From: Oscillospiraceae bacterium
GTDB taxonomy: Bacteria; Bacillota; Clostridia; Oscillospirales; Acutalibacteraceae
Assembly: GCA_029013165.1 (NCBI GenBank)
Contig: JAQXMV010000040.1
Location: 1-9,818, forward strand
DNA length: 9,818 nucleotides
Direction: 5' to 3'
Part shown: one piece after another, positions 1-5,735 of the stretch
How positions within the stretch are numbered: position 1 is the first letter of the stretch
How the letters are laid out: every line of letters begins with the position of its first letter
Notes under the pieces: model-generated
Seen by the model: only the letters and a program-made list of their open reading frames with translations
Databases searched by the model: none
What the model was told of the DNA's origin: nothing
Position numbers and translations under genes: made by a program

Positions 1-878
1 CCTTTACTTTCATGACCGTTGACGACACGCTGAAGCTGGAAAAGGCCATTGACAGCACGAGCCGCGTGCTCATCGTCGGTGCCGGACTCATCGGACTGAA
101 ATGTGCCGAGGGTCTGAGAGACAGGGTCGCGCAGATCACCGTCTGCGATCTTGCCGACAGAGTGCTGTCGAGCATTCTTGACAGCGAATGTGCCGCCATC
201 ATGCAGTCTCACCTGGAAAAGAACGGGATTCAGTTCTGCCTGAGCGATACCGCCGTACGCTTTCGCGAAAACACTGCCGAGATGAAAAGCGGCAAAACCG
301 TGGACTTTGATGTGCTCGTTCTTGCCGTCGGTGTGCGCGCCAATACTTCTCTGGTCAAAGAGGCCGGCGGCGAAACCGCCAGAGGCATCCTCATCGACAG
401 CAAAATGCAAACCACTCTGCCTGAGGTTTATGCCGCCGGTGACTGCACCGAGGGTATGGACTTTTCCTGCGGAGAACGGCGGGTGCTGGCGATTATGCCC
501 AACGCCTATATGCAGGGACACTGTGCCGGCGTGAACATGGCCAAGGGCACAGAGGAATTTACCAACCCCATTCCCATGAACTCCATCGGATTTTTCGGTC
601 TGCACGCCATGACGGCCGGCAGCTATTATGACGAAAAAAGCGGCGGCGAACTCCGTGAGAGCAAAGGCGACGGCCAGCTCAAGCGTCTTTTCATCAAGGA
701 CGGTCTGCTGACAGGTTTCATCATGATCGGCGAAACCGAGAGGGCCGGCATTTATACCTCTATGATCCGCGAAAAAACGCCGCTTGCTTCAGTTAACTTT
801 GAAATGCTGGAAAAAGTTGCAACTTCCTTTGCTTTTTCGCCTGATATCCGTAGAAAAAAATTCGGAGGTGTGGTATAA
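1..878 (+). CDS. FAD/NAD(P)-dependent oxidoreductase, 5'-partial (glutamate synthase-associated)
   Basis: The reading frame is open to the left edge (codons begin at base 3), so the N-terminal FAD-binding part lies outside the window; the ATG at 12 is internal. About 291 residues are visible. A Rossmann NAD(P) site GAGLIGLKCAEGL sits near the visible start, and the C-terminal FAD motif VYAAGDCTEG follows, as in the rubredoxin reductase/NADH oxidase/NirB-like pyridine nucleotide-disulfide family. There is no CxxC redox pair in the visible part, so it is not a thioredoxin reductase. Family knowledge: such proteins pass electrons from NAD(P)H through FAD to iron-sulfur partners. Inference: because a GXGXG glutamate synthase domain and glutamine synthetase follow directly, it probably feeds electrons to a split glutamate synthase. 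It ends with TAA at 876-878, 2 nt before the next gene, so the two are probably translationally coupled. Confidence 0.85.
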   Translation, partial: FTFMTVDDTLKLEKAIDSTSRVLIVGAGLIGLKCAEGLRDRVAQITVCDLADRVLSSILDSECAAIMQSHLEKNGIQFCLSDTAVRFRENTAEMKSGKTVDFDVLVLAVGVRANTSLVKEAGGETARGILIDSKMQTTLPEVYAAGDCTEGMDFSCGERRVLAIMPNAYMQGHCAGVNMAKGTEEFTNPIPMNSIGFFGLHAMTAGSYYDEKSGGELRESKGDGQLKRLFIKDGLLTGFIMIGETERAGIYTSMIREKTPLASVNFEMLEKVATSFAFSPDIRRKKFGGVV

Positions 879-880
879 TC

Positions 881-1603
881 ATGACAATAAAGGACATTCA
901 GAATTTCGGATACAAACAGCTCAACGAAGAGCTTCGCCTTTCAGGCAGTGAAATCAAAATCACCGGCTGCTGCGGACAGCGCTTCATTGCCGCCGGCATG
1001 AGCGATCTGACTCTCCAGATAGAAGGCATACCCGGCAACGCCCTGGGCGCATATCTCAACGGCGCCGAGATTGAGGTTTTCGGCAACGCGCAGGACGCCG
1101 TAGGCGACACCATGAACGAGGGCAAAATTATCATTCACGGCAATATCGGCGACGCCGCAGGCTATGCCATGAGAGGCGGAAAGATTTTCGTCAAGGGCAA
1201 TGCCGGCTACAGAGCCGGTATCCACATGAAGGAATACAAAGAAAAAAAGCCCGTCATGGTCATCGGCGGCACCTGCGGCAGCTTTCTGGGTGAATATCAG
1301 GCCGGCGGCATCATCATCGCTCTCGGCTTGGACGCCGACGACAGAGACATCGTCAGCAATTTCCCCTGCACCGGTATGCACGGCGGCAAAATGTTTCTTC
1401 GCTCCGACTGTGAGGGCATCACTTTCCCCGAAACCGTAACCCTCACACGGGCCACTGCCGAGGATCTGGCGGAAATTGACGAATATATTACGGAATTCTG
1501 TGAGAAGTTCGGTTACGATAAAAAAATAATTATGGATTCGCCTTTCACAAAAATCGTTCCCGACAGCAAAAATCTTTATAAGCAGATGTATGTGGCGAAT
1601 TAG
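881..1603 (+). CDS. Stand-alone GXGXG domain protein (glutamate synthase alpha-subunit C-terminal domain)
   Basis: This 240-residue protein is dominated by regularly spaced Gly-rich turns (GNAQDAVGDTMNEG, HGNIGDAAGYAMRGG, KGNAGYRAG, GGTCGSFLGEYQAGG), the signature of the right-handed beta-helix that forms the C-terminal GXGXG domain of GltB. In classical GltB this domain is fused to the amidotransferase and FMN domains and has a structural role between the active sites; here it is a separate polypeptide, as in archaeal and clostridial split glutamate synthases. A GGAGG at 864-868 lies 12 nt before the ATG, a slightly long spacing. The gene sits between the flavoprotein and glutamine synthetase. 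The related tungsten formylmethanofuran dehydrogenase subunit C also has this fold, but the neighbourhood favours glutamate synthase. Confidence 0.85.
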   Translation: MTIKDIQNFGYKQLNEELRLSGSEIKITGCCGQRFIAAGMSDLTLQIEGIPGNALGAYLNGAEIEVFGNAQDAVGDTMNEGKIIIHGNIGDAAGYAMRGGKIFVKGNAGYRAGIHMKEYKEKKPVMVIGGTCGSFLGEYQAGGIIIALGLDADDRDIVSNFPCTGMHGGKMFLRSDCEGITFPETVTLTRATAEDLAEIDEYITEFCEKFGYDKKIIMDSPFTKIVPDSKNLYKQMYVAN

Positions 1604-1617
1604 AAAGTAGGTTTGAG

Positions 1618-2829
1618 ATGAAGTACACCAAGCAGGAAGTTCTGCAGTTTGTTCAGGAGGAAGATGTCAAGTTCATTCGCCTGGCCTTTTGTGATATTTT
1701 CGGCAAACAAAAGAATATTTCCATCATGCCCTGGGAGCTGGACCGCGCCTTTGACCTGGGAATTGCCATCGACGCCTGGTCCATAACCGGCTTTGACAAT
1801 GTCTCACGCTCGGATCTTTTTGTGCACCCCGATCCCTCCACACTGGATATTCTCCCCTGGAGACCGGAGCACGGCCGCGTTGTGCGTATGTTCTGCGACA
1901 TCACATGGCCTGACGGATCGCCTTTCGACAGAGATTCCCGTCACATCCTCAAGACCGCCATCAGCAAAGCAGAGGAAGCCGGCTTCCGTTTCATGTTCGG
2001 CTCAGAGATGGAATTCTATCTTTTCAAGCGCGACGAGAACGGCGACGCCACGGATATCCCCTATGACAATGCGGAATATATGGACATCGCCCCCGACGAC
2101 AAGGGAGAGAATGTCCGCCGTGAGATCTGCATGACGCTGGAGCAGATGGGCATTTATCCCGAAAGCTCCCACCACGAAGAGGGCCCCGGACAGAACGAAA
2201 TCGACTTCCGTCACTCCGATGCCCTCACGGCCGCTGACAATGCTGTCACCTTCTGTTCCGTGGTCAAAACCGTAGCCAACCGAAACGGTGTTGCTGCCGA
2301 CTTTTCGCCCAAACCTATCGAGGGCAAGCCCGGCAACGGTATGCACATCAATTTCTCCGTGAAAACCACCTCCGGTGATTCGGGCCCCATGACCTCAGCC
2401 ATTGCCGGCGTACTGAAAAACATCGAGGACATGACGCTTTTCCTCAATCCCACGGAAAACTCCTATAAGCGTCTTGGCAAGCTGAAGGCTCCGAAATATA
2501 TTACCTGGTCTGCGGAAAACCGTTCCCAGCTGATCCGTATTCCGGCGGCCTCAGGCAAATTTAAGCGCGCCGAGCTGCGTTCCCCGGATTCCATGGCGAA
2601 TCCTTATCTTGCGTATGCGCTGATTATTTATGCAGCTCTTGACGGCATCAAGAACGAACTGGATCTGCCCTATGTCACGGATATCAACCTATTCAATGCG
2701 GACGAAAGCACCCTTTCCCAGCTCAGGGCACTGCCCTCCTCTCTCGCCGCAGCCAAGCGACTGGCACAAAACAGCGAATTTATAAAAAGCTGTCTGCCCG
2801 AGGGATTGGTTTCCTATTATGTCAAATAA
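1618..2829 (+). CDS. glnA: Type I glutamine synthetase, short form lacking the C-terminal tail
   Basis: Glutamine synthetase makes glutamine from glutamate, ammonia and ATP in the cytoplasm. The 403-residue product shows the family motifs in order: a D50-loop equivalent (DAWSITGF, ~52-59), metal-binding GSEMEFYLF (~128), HHEEGPGQNEID (~185), GNGMHINFS (~239), NPTENSYKRL (~277), NRSQLIRIP (~301), and RAELRSPD with NPYLAYAL (~317-335). Usual bacterial GSI enzymes are about 440-470 residues; this one stops at LPEGLVSYYVK, about 25 residues before the end of the Bacillus enzyme, without the C-terminal helix that locks the two hexamer rings. The Tyr adenylylation segment of the enterobacterial enzyme is not recognisable. 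ATG at 1618 is chosen because MKYTKQEVLQFV matches a normal GS N-terminus, although the ribosome site (TAGGT) is weak. It lies 14 nt after the GXGXG gene in the same operon. Confidence 0.93.
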   Translation: MKYTKQEVLQFVQEEDVKFIRLAFCDIFGKQKNISIMPWELDRAFDLGIAIDAWSITGFDNVSRSDLFVHPDPSTLDILPWRPEHGRVVRMFCDITWPDGSPFDRDSRHILKTAISKAEEAGFRFMFGSEMEFYLFKRDENGDATDIPYDNAEYMDIAPDDKGENVRREICMTLEQMGIYPESSHHEEGPGQNEIDFRHSDALTAADNAVTFCSVVKTVANRNGVAADFSPKPIEGKPGNGMHINFSVKTTSGDSGPMTSAIAGVLKNIEDMTLFLNPTENSYKRLGKLKAPKYITWSAENRSQLIRIPAASGKFKRAELRSPDSMANPYLAYALIIYAALDGIKNELDLPYVTDINLFNADESTLSQLRALPSSLAAAKRLAQNSEFIKSCLPEGLVSYYVK

Positions 2830-2874
2830 GATCTGTGTGATGATCTGAAAAAATAAAACAAGGGAGTGAAACGG

Positions 2875-3459
2875 ATGTCTTTCAAAGAGCATATCTACAG
2901 CGTTCTGATTGTTTCTGCAGCCGAAAACTTTAACAGCTCTTTGATGACTCTGCTCACCGAAAAGAGCTACGGCCCCATCCATATCGCCAAAAGCGTCAAC
3001 GACGCGCAGCGCCGCGTACTGGAGCAGTCCTATGACCTTGTGATTGTCAATTCTCCCCTGCCCGACGACTTCGGCAGAAAATTTGCTATTGATGTTTCCG
3101 GTGATAAAAGCTCCGTTGCCCTGATGCTGGTGCGAAGCGATATCTACGATGAAACCTATTCCAAGGTGGTGGATTACGGCGTTCTCACCATGAGAAAGCC
3201 CACCTCGGGGCCTCTGATTCTTCAGACCCTCGATTTCATGCAGGCCATCAGGGAGCGTCTGCGCCGTTTTGAAAAAAAGACTGTCTCTCTCGAGGACAAA
3301 ATGGCGGAAATCAGAATCGTCAACCGGGCCAAATGGGCGCTGATTGACAACTGCGGCATGGCGGAAAGCGACGCTCACCGCTACATTGAAAAGCAGGCCA
3401 TGGATCGCTGTATTTCCAAGCGACAGGTGGCCGAAGACATTATCAGAACCTATTCCTGA
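2875..3459 (+). CDS. Pseudo-receiver/ANTAR domain RNA-binding regulator
   Basis: The 194-residue protein has a receiver-like N-terminus (~8-122), a charged probably coiled linker (~123-140) and a C-terminal ANTAR domain (~136-192; KWALIDNCGMAESDAHRYIEKQA pattern split by conserved Ala and Trp). ANTAR proteins bind paired RNA hairpins and prevent transcription termination, often in nitrogen-metabolism operons. The receiver lacks the phosphorylation machinery: the acidic pair is Ser14-Ala15 and the phospho-acceptor position is Asn59 (DLVIVNSPLPDD), while the conserved Lys108 is kept. It is therefore likely not controlled by aspartyl phosphorylation. The start is ATG 2875, which has AGGGAG at 2861-2866 at 8 nt; the in-frame GTG at 2866 overlaps that site. 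It follows glnA by 45 nt and probably regulates this operon, but its RNA target would lie upstream of the window. Confidence 0.88.
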   Translation: MSFKEHIYSVLIVSAAENFNSSLMTLLTEKSYGPIHIAKSVNDAQRRVLEQSYDLVIVNSPLPDDFGRKFAIDVSGDKSSVALMLVRSDIYDETYSKVVDYGVLTMRKPTSGPLILQTLDFMQAIRERLRRFEKKTVSLEDKMAEIRIVNRAKWALIDNCGMAESDAHRYIEKQAMDRCISKRQVAEDIIRTYS

Positions 3460-3498
3460 TGATGTTCCGGAAATGTTTTTTCAGGAGGTTTTTGCAAG
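3447..3498 (+). terminator. Possible weak terminator of the glutamine synthetase operon
   Basis: CCTGA at 3455-3459 can pair with TCAGG at 3481-3485, and AACC at 3447-3450 with GGTT at 3487-3490, leaving an asymmetric bulge. T-rich sequence follows (3488-3493 and 3500-3504). The hairpin overlaps the ANTAR stop codon. The stem is short and interrupted, so this is tentative, but some stop is expected before the strong promoter at 3516. Confidence 0.35.
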
Positions 3499-3515
3499 TT
3501 TTTTGCCGCTTCCTC

Positions 3516-3544
3516 TTGACAAACCAAAAAACCGGGAGTATAAT
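3516..3544 (+). promoter_or_regulatory. Sigma-A promoter of the trpB T-box unit
   Basis: Consensus -35 TTGACA at 3516-3521 and consensus -10 TATAAT at 3539-3544 are separated by exactly 17 bp. Transcription should start near 3551, just before the T-box leader. A fully consensus promoter fits control downstream by attenuation rather than at initiation. Confidence 0.9.
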
Positions 3545-3550
3545 GCGACT

Positions 3551-3843
3551 AAGTTCATAATCAAACCGTTGAAGCGGAGATAACGGCAGTGATGCCTTTC
3601 CAGAGAGTCCGTGGTGCTGAGAATCGGGCAAGAAACAAACTGTCAAATGGACCGCTGAGGGCGCAGTCAAAGGCTTTTTGCCGAGTAATCTGCGACGCAG
3701 GGCATGCGTTATTTGCCGGGGATATGTTGGTATCCTGCAAAGTGCATAGGCTTCGTCCTATGAATTCAAGGTGGCACCGCGGATTGGTAAATGATTCGTC
3801 CTTGACAGAAAAAGCTCTTTCTGTCAAGGACGGTTTTGTTTTT
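3551..3843 (+). ncRNA. Tryptophan T-box riboswitch leader
   Basis: The leader senses uncharged tRNA and allows read-through when the tRNA is not aminoacylated. Visible landmarks: the AGAGAG element at 3602-3607; a distal arm with CCG/CGG closing TGGTG; the specifier codon TGG at 3648-3650 followed by ACCGCTGAG, the usual context on the 3' side of Stem I; a small hairpin GGATA/TATCC (3720-3735); a Stem III-like hairpin CATAGG/CCTATG (3745-3762); and the T-box AAGGTGGCACCGCGG at 3768-3782. The antiterminator forms from AAGG (3768-3771) with CCTT (3800-3803) and GCG (3779-3781) with CGT (3797-3799), leaving the seven-base bulge TGGCACC. The C of TGGC would pair with a G discriminator base, as bacterial tRNA-Trp has. 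Together with the downstream trpB this supports tryptophan specificity. Confidence 0.95.
3797..3843 (+). terminator. T-box intrinsic terminator
   Basis: A perfect 15-bp stem (3797-3811 with 3818-3832) encloses a 6-nt loop and is followed by GTTTTGTTTTT. Its 5' arm (CGTCCTT) is the same segment used as the 3' arm of the antiterminator, so the two structures are mutually exclusive, as expected for a transcriptional T-box. Confidence 0.95.
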
Positions 3844-3845
3844 AT

Positions 3846-3891
3846 AAAACCTGCTTTGACAAAAGACAGAGGTCATGGCAGGTTTTTATTT
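3846..3891 (+). terminator. Second terminator-like hairpin after the T-box
   Basis: AAAACCTGC at 3846-3854 pairs perfectly with GCAGGTTTT at 3878-3886, and TGAC (3857-3860) can pair with GTCA (3872-3875) inside; the run GTTTTTATTTT overlaps and follows the 3' arm. It lies 3 nt after the U-tract of the T-box terminator and upstream of trpB, so it could be a back-up attenuator. It may equally be a structural element protecting the mRNA 5' end after read-through. Confidence 0.5.
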
Positions 3892-3905
3892 TGGAGGTAA
3901 TGACA

Positions 3906-3935
3906 ATGCTCTTAACCAAACGATGGCGAAGCTGA
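3906..3935 (+). CDS. Candidate leader peptide MLLTKRWRS with one Trp codon
   Basis: A GGAGG at 3893-3897 lies 8 nt before ATG 3906 and starts a 9-codon ORF (MLLTKRWRS, stop TGA 3933-3935). The ribosome site is nearly a copy of the trpB site (TTTTGGAGGTAAT in both), with identical spacing. The upstream in-frame ATG at 3900 is too close to the site. The ORF lies between the T-box terminators and trpB and contains one UGG. Family knowledge: the Bacillus subtilis rtpA (anti-TRAP) leader combines a Trp T-box with a short Trp-codon leader peptide. Here there is one Trp codon rather than a run, and I found no clear alternative RNA structure, so regulatory function is inferred. Confidence 0.4.
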   Translation: MLLTKRWRS

Positions 3936-3996
3936 CAGCAAACCAATCAATCAAAAAAGAAAACTTTAACCATTTTAATTTTTGGAGGTAATTACC

Positions 3997-5217
3997 ATGC
4001 AATTCAACGATGTAAATTTTGACACCTATTTCAAAAACTATCCCAACGCTGAGGGCTATTTCGGAAAGTACGGCGGATCCTATATCCCCCCTGAGCTTCA
4101 GAAAGCCATGAACGAAATCACCGAGGCCTATTTCACCATCTGTAAATCCAGCAAATTCGTCAGCGAACTGCGCAGAATCAGAAAGGAATTTCAGGGCAGA
4201 CCGACCCCCGTTTCTTATCTGGAAAGACTCTCCTCTTCTCTGGGCAATGTTCAGCTCTATGTCAAGCGTGAGGATCTCAACCACACCGGTGCTCACAAGC
4301 TCAACCACTGCATGGGCGAAGCCCTTCTTGCCAAATACATGGGCAAGAAGAAGGTAATCGCTGAGACCGGTGCCGGTCAGCACGGTGTTGCCCTCGCCAC
4401 AGCCGCTGCTTATTTCGGTCTGGAGTGCGATGTCTACATGGGTGCCGTCGACATCAAAAAGCAGGCGCCCAATGTGGCCAGAATGAAGATCCTCGGCGCC
4501 AATGTCATCGAGGTAACCGACGGCCTTGCCACCCTCAAGGAAGCCGTTGACGCCGCTTTCATGGCATACTGCAAAGAATATAAGGACTGCATTTACTGCA
4601 TCGGCTCCGTTGTCGGCCCTCACCCCTTCCCGATGATGGTTCGCGATTTCCAGAGCGTTGTGGGCATCGAGGCCAGAGAGCAGTTCCTGGAGATGACCGG
4701 AGAACTGCCTGACGCAGTCGTAGCCTGCGTCGGCGGCGGCTCCAATGCAATGGGTCTTTTCTCAGGCTTCCTGAATGATCCCGTTGATATCTACGGCGTG
4801 GAACCTCTCGGCCGCGGCAAAGCTCTCGGCGATCATGCCGCCAGCCTGACCTACGGCACAGAGGGCGTTATGCACGGCTTTAACAGCATCATGCTCAAGG
4901 ACGAAAAGGGCGAACCGGCTCCCGTTTATTCCGTCGCCAGCGGCCTTGACTATCCCTCTTCCGGCCCCGAGCACGCTTTCCTGCGCGATCTCGGCCGCGT
5001 AAAATATGATGTTGTCGACGACAACGAGACCATCGACGCTTTCTACACCCTCTCACGCCTTGAAGGAATCATCCCCGCCATCGAAAGCTCCCATGCCGTT
5101 GCCTATGCCATGAAGCTGGCAAAGAAGATGGAAAAGGGTTCCATTCTCATCAACCTTTCCGGCCGCGGTGACAAGGATATGGATTATGTCATCGAGAAAT
5201 TCGGTATCAGAGAATAA
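3997..5217 (+). CDS. trpB: Tryptophan synthase beta chain (solo, TrpB-like)
   Basis: The PLP enzyme condenses indole with serine to give tryptophan. The 406-residue product has the PLP lysine in HTGAHKLNH (Lys101), the catalytic Glu in ETGAGQHG (Glu113), GSVVGPHPFPMMVRDFQS, phosphate-binding GGGSNAMG (236-243), SGLDYPSSGPEHAFL and the SGRGDKD motif (398-404). Length and motifs match TrpB1 rather than the longer TrpB2. The motif after the lysine reads LNHCMGEALLAK rather than the usual INNxxGQALLAK, which marks a divergent branch. The start is ATG 3997 with GGAGG at 3984-3988 at 8 nt; the in-frame TTG at 3982 is part of that site. No trpA or other trp gene is adjacent; the gene is alone between a T-box and a terminator. 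Inference: it may salvage indole, or partner with a TrpA encoded elsewhere. Confidence 0.93.
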   Translation: MQFNDVNFDTYFKNYPNAEGYFGKYGGSYIPPELQKAMNEITEAYFTICKSSKFVSELRRIRKEFQGRPTPVSYLERLSSSLGNVQLYVKREDLNHTGAHKLNHCMGEALLAKYMGKKKVIAETGAGQHGVALATAAAYFGLECDVYMGAVDIKKQAPNVARMKILGANVIEVTDGLATLKEAVDAAFMAYCKEYKDCIYCIGSVVGPHPFPMMVRDFQSVVGIEAREQFLEMTGELPDAVVACVGGGSNAMGLFSGFLNDPVDIYGVEPLGRGKALGDHAASLTYGTEGVMHGFNSIMLKDEKGEPAPVYSVASGLDYPSSGPEHAFLRDLGRVKYDVVDDNETIDAFYTLSRLEGIIPAIESSHAVAYAMKLAKKMEKGSILINLSGRGDKDMDYVIEKFGIRE

Positions 5218-5233
5218 TGAAATACTATCCCCT

Positions 5234-5268
5234 TGCTGCAGAAAACCAAGTTTTCTGCAGCATTTTTT
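5234..5268 (+). terminator. Intrinsic terminator after trpB
   Basis: A perfect 13-bp stem (5234-5246 with 5250-5262) closes a 3-nt loop and is followed by TTTTTT (5263-5268). It separates the trpB unit from the arsR promoter 12 nt further on. Confidence 0.95.
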
Positions 5269-5276
5269 CAAGAAAC

Positions 5277-5296
5277 ATATTGACAAATATCTATAT
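5277..5296 (+). promoter_or_regulatory. Putative ArsR operator 1
   Basis: An imperfect 20-bp dyad of form ATATnGAnA-nn-TnTCnATAT (7 of 10 symmetric positions pair) overlaps the arsR -35 box. The same layout recurs at 5693-5712. ArsR/SmtB repressors bind AT-rich 12-2-12-like dyads over their own promoters, so autoregulation is inferred. Confidence 0.6.
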
Positions 5297-5308
5297 GATG
5301 GTTATACT
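5280..5308 (+). promoter_or_regulatory. Sigma-A promoter of the arsR operon
   Basis: TTGACA at 5280-5285 and TATACT at 5303-5308 are spaced by 17 bp. Transcription should start about 5315, just upstream of the arsR ribosome site. Confidence 0.85.
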
Positions 5309-5342
5309 AACGATAGACAGTGATCCATCGGAGGTGATCTCA

Positions 5343-5657
5343 TTGGAAACAGATGAAAAGAAAACCGCTGTCGTTTTCAAGGCTTTCTGCGATGAAAACC
5401 GCATCCGGATTCTGAAACTGCTCAAAGACGGAGAGAAATGCGCCTGCCGGCTCCTGGAAGAAATGCAGATCACCCAGCCGACGCTCTCTCACCACATGAA
5501 AATACTGTGTGATTCCGGTGTTGTCGTCGGACGCAAAGAGGGTAAGTGGACCCACTATTCCATTTCAACCACAGGAGCGGCTTATGCCGTACAGTGCTTA
5601 AAAGAGCTGACAACGATTGAGACGCTACATGAAGAAAAGCCGTGCTGTGAAGAGTAA
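5343..5657 (+). CDS. arsR: ArsR/SmtB-family metalloid-responsive repressor
   Basis: The 104-residue protein is a winged-helix ArsR repressor with recognition helix TQPTLSHHMKIL (44-55) and wing GRKEGKWTHYSI. GEKCACRLLEEM (30-41) corresponds to the ELCVCDL metalloid-binding motif, with Cys33 and Cys35. Further cysteines occur at 16, 56, 85 and a terminal pair Cys101-Cys102. Family knowledge: As(III) or Sb(III) binding to the CxC site releases DNA. The start is TTG 5343, preceded at 8 nt by GGAGG within CGGAGGTGATC (5329-5338), an extended anti-16S match; the in-frame ATG at 5217 lies upstream of the promoter and is not used. It is the first gene of an operon with a permease and a thioredoxin-like protein. 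Co-inducers other than arsenic are possible. Confidence 0.9.
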   Translation: METDEKKTAVVFKAFCDENRIRILKLLKDGEKCACRLLEEMQITQPTLSHHMKILCDSGVVVGRKEGKWTHYSISTTGAAYAVQCLKELTTIETLHEEKPCCEE

Positions 5658-5678
5658 CTTTTCTTTTCGGCACGGTTT
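5638..5678 (+). other. Intercistronic hairpin between arsR and the permease
   Basis: AGCCGTGC (5638-5645) pairs with GCACGGTT (5670-5677, one G-U), and inside it GAAGAG (5649-5654) pairs with CTTTTC (5658-5663, one G-U). It spans the arsR stop codon. Only a short T run follows, so it may be a partial terminator or an mRNA processing/stability element that lowers permease expression relative to arsR. Confidence 0.4.
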
Positions 5679-5692
5679 ATCCCGTCACTATT

Positions 5693-5712
5693 ATATAGAC
5701 ACATTTCCATAT
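5693..5712 (+). promoter_or_regulatory. Putative ArsR operator 2 upstream of the permease
   Basis: ATATAGACACATTTCCATAT shares 16 of 20 positions with the dyad at the arsR promoter and pairs at the same 7 of 10 symmetric positions. A TAGACA corresponds to the -35 of the first copy, but no good -10 follows at the right distance. It may bind ArsR within the transcribed region or control a weak internal promoter (TATTAT at 5689-5694). Confidence 0.5.
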
Positions 5713-5735
5713 AACGATTTGAAAGGAGGTGCTTT

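Noticed and set aside
874..879. TATAAT as an internal promoter -10 before the GXGXG gene
   Set aside because: No -35 at the proper distance, and it falls over a tight gene junction in an operon.
2829..2846. Hairpin AGATC/GATCT between glnA and the ANTAR gene
   Set aside because: A 5-bp stem with an 8-nt loop and no T-tract is too weak for a terminator, and the loop is not the six-base ANTAR target type.
2866..2874. GTG 2866 as the ANTAR regulator start
   Set aside because: It overlaps the AGGGAG ribosome site that is correctly spaced for ATG 2875.
2689..3378. 229-codon minus-strand ORF opposite glnA and the ANTAR gene
   Set aside because: It crosses two conserved genes in antisense and shows no recognisable motif or ribosome site.
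3982..3996. TTG 3982 as the trpB start
   Set aside because: It lies within the ribosome binding site for ATG 3997.
3987..3996. Palindrome GGTAATTACC over the trpB ribosome site
   Set aside because: It has no loop, so it cannot form a useful RNA hairpin, and the half arises from the ribosome site itself.
3886..4623. 245-codon minus-strand ORF opposite trpB
   Set aside because: It is antisense to a clearly conserved enzyme, has no family motifs and reflects codon bias.
5217..5342. ATG 5217 (overlapping the trpB stop) as the arsR start, giving a 146-residue product
   Set aside because: This stretch contains the trpB terminator and the arsR promoter; TTG 5343 has an ideal ribosome site and matches the ArsR N-terminus.
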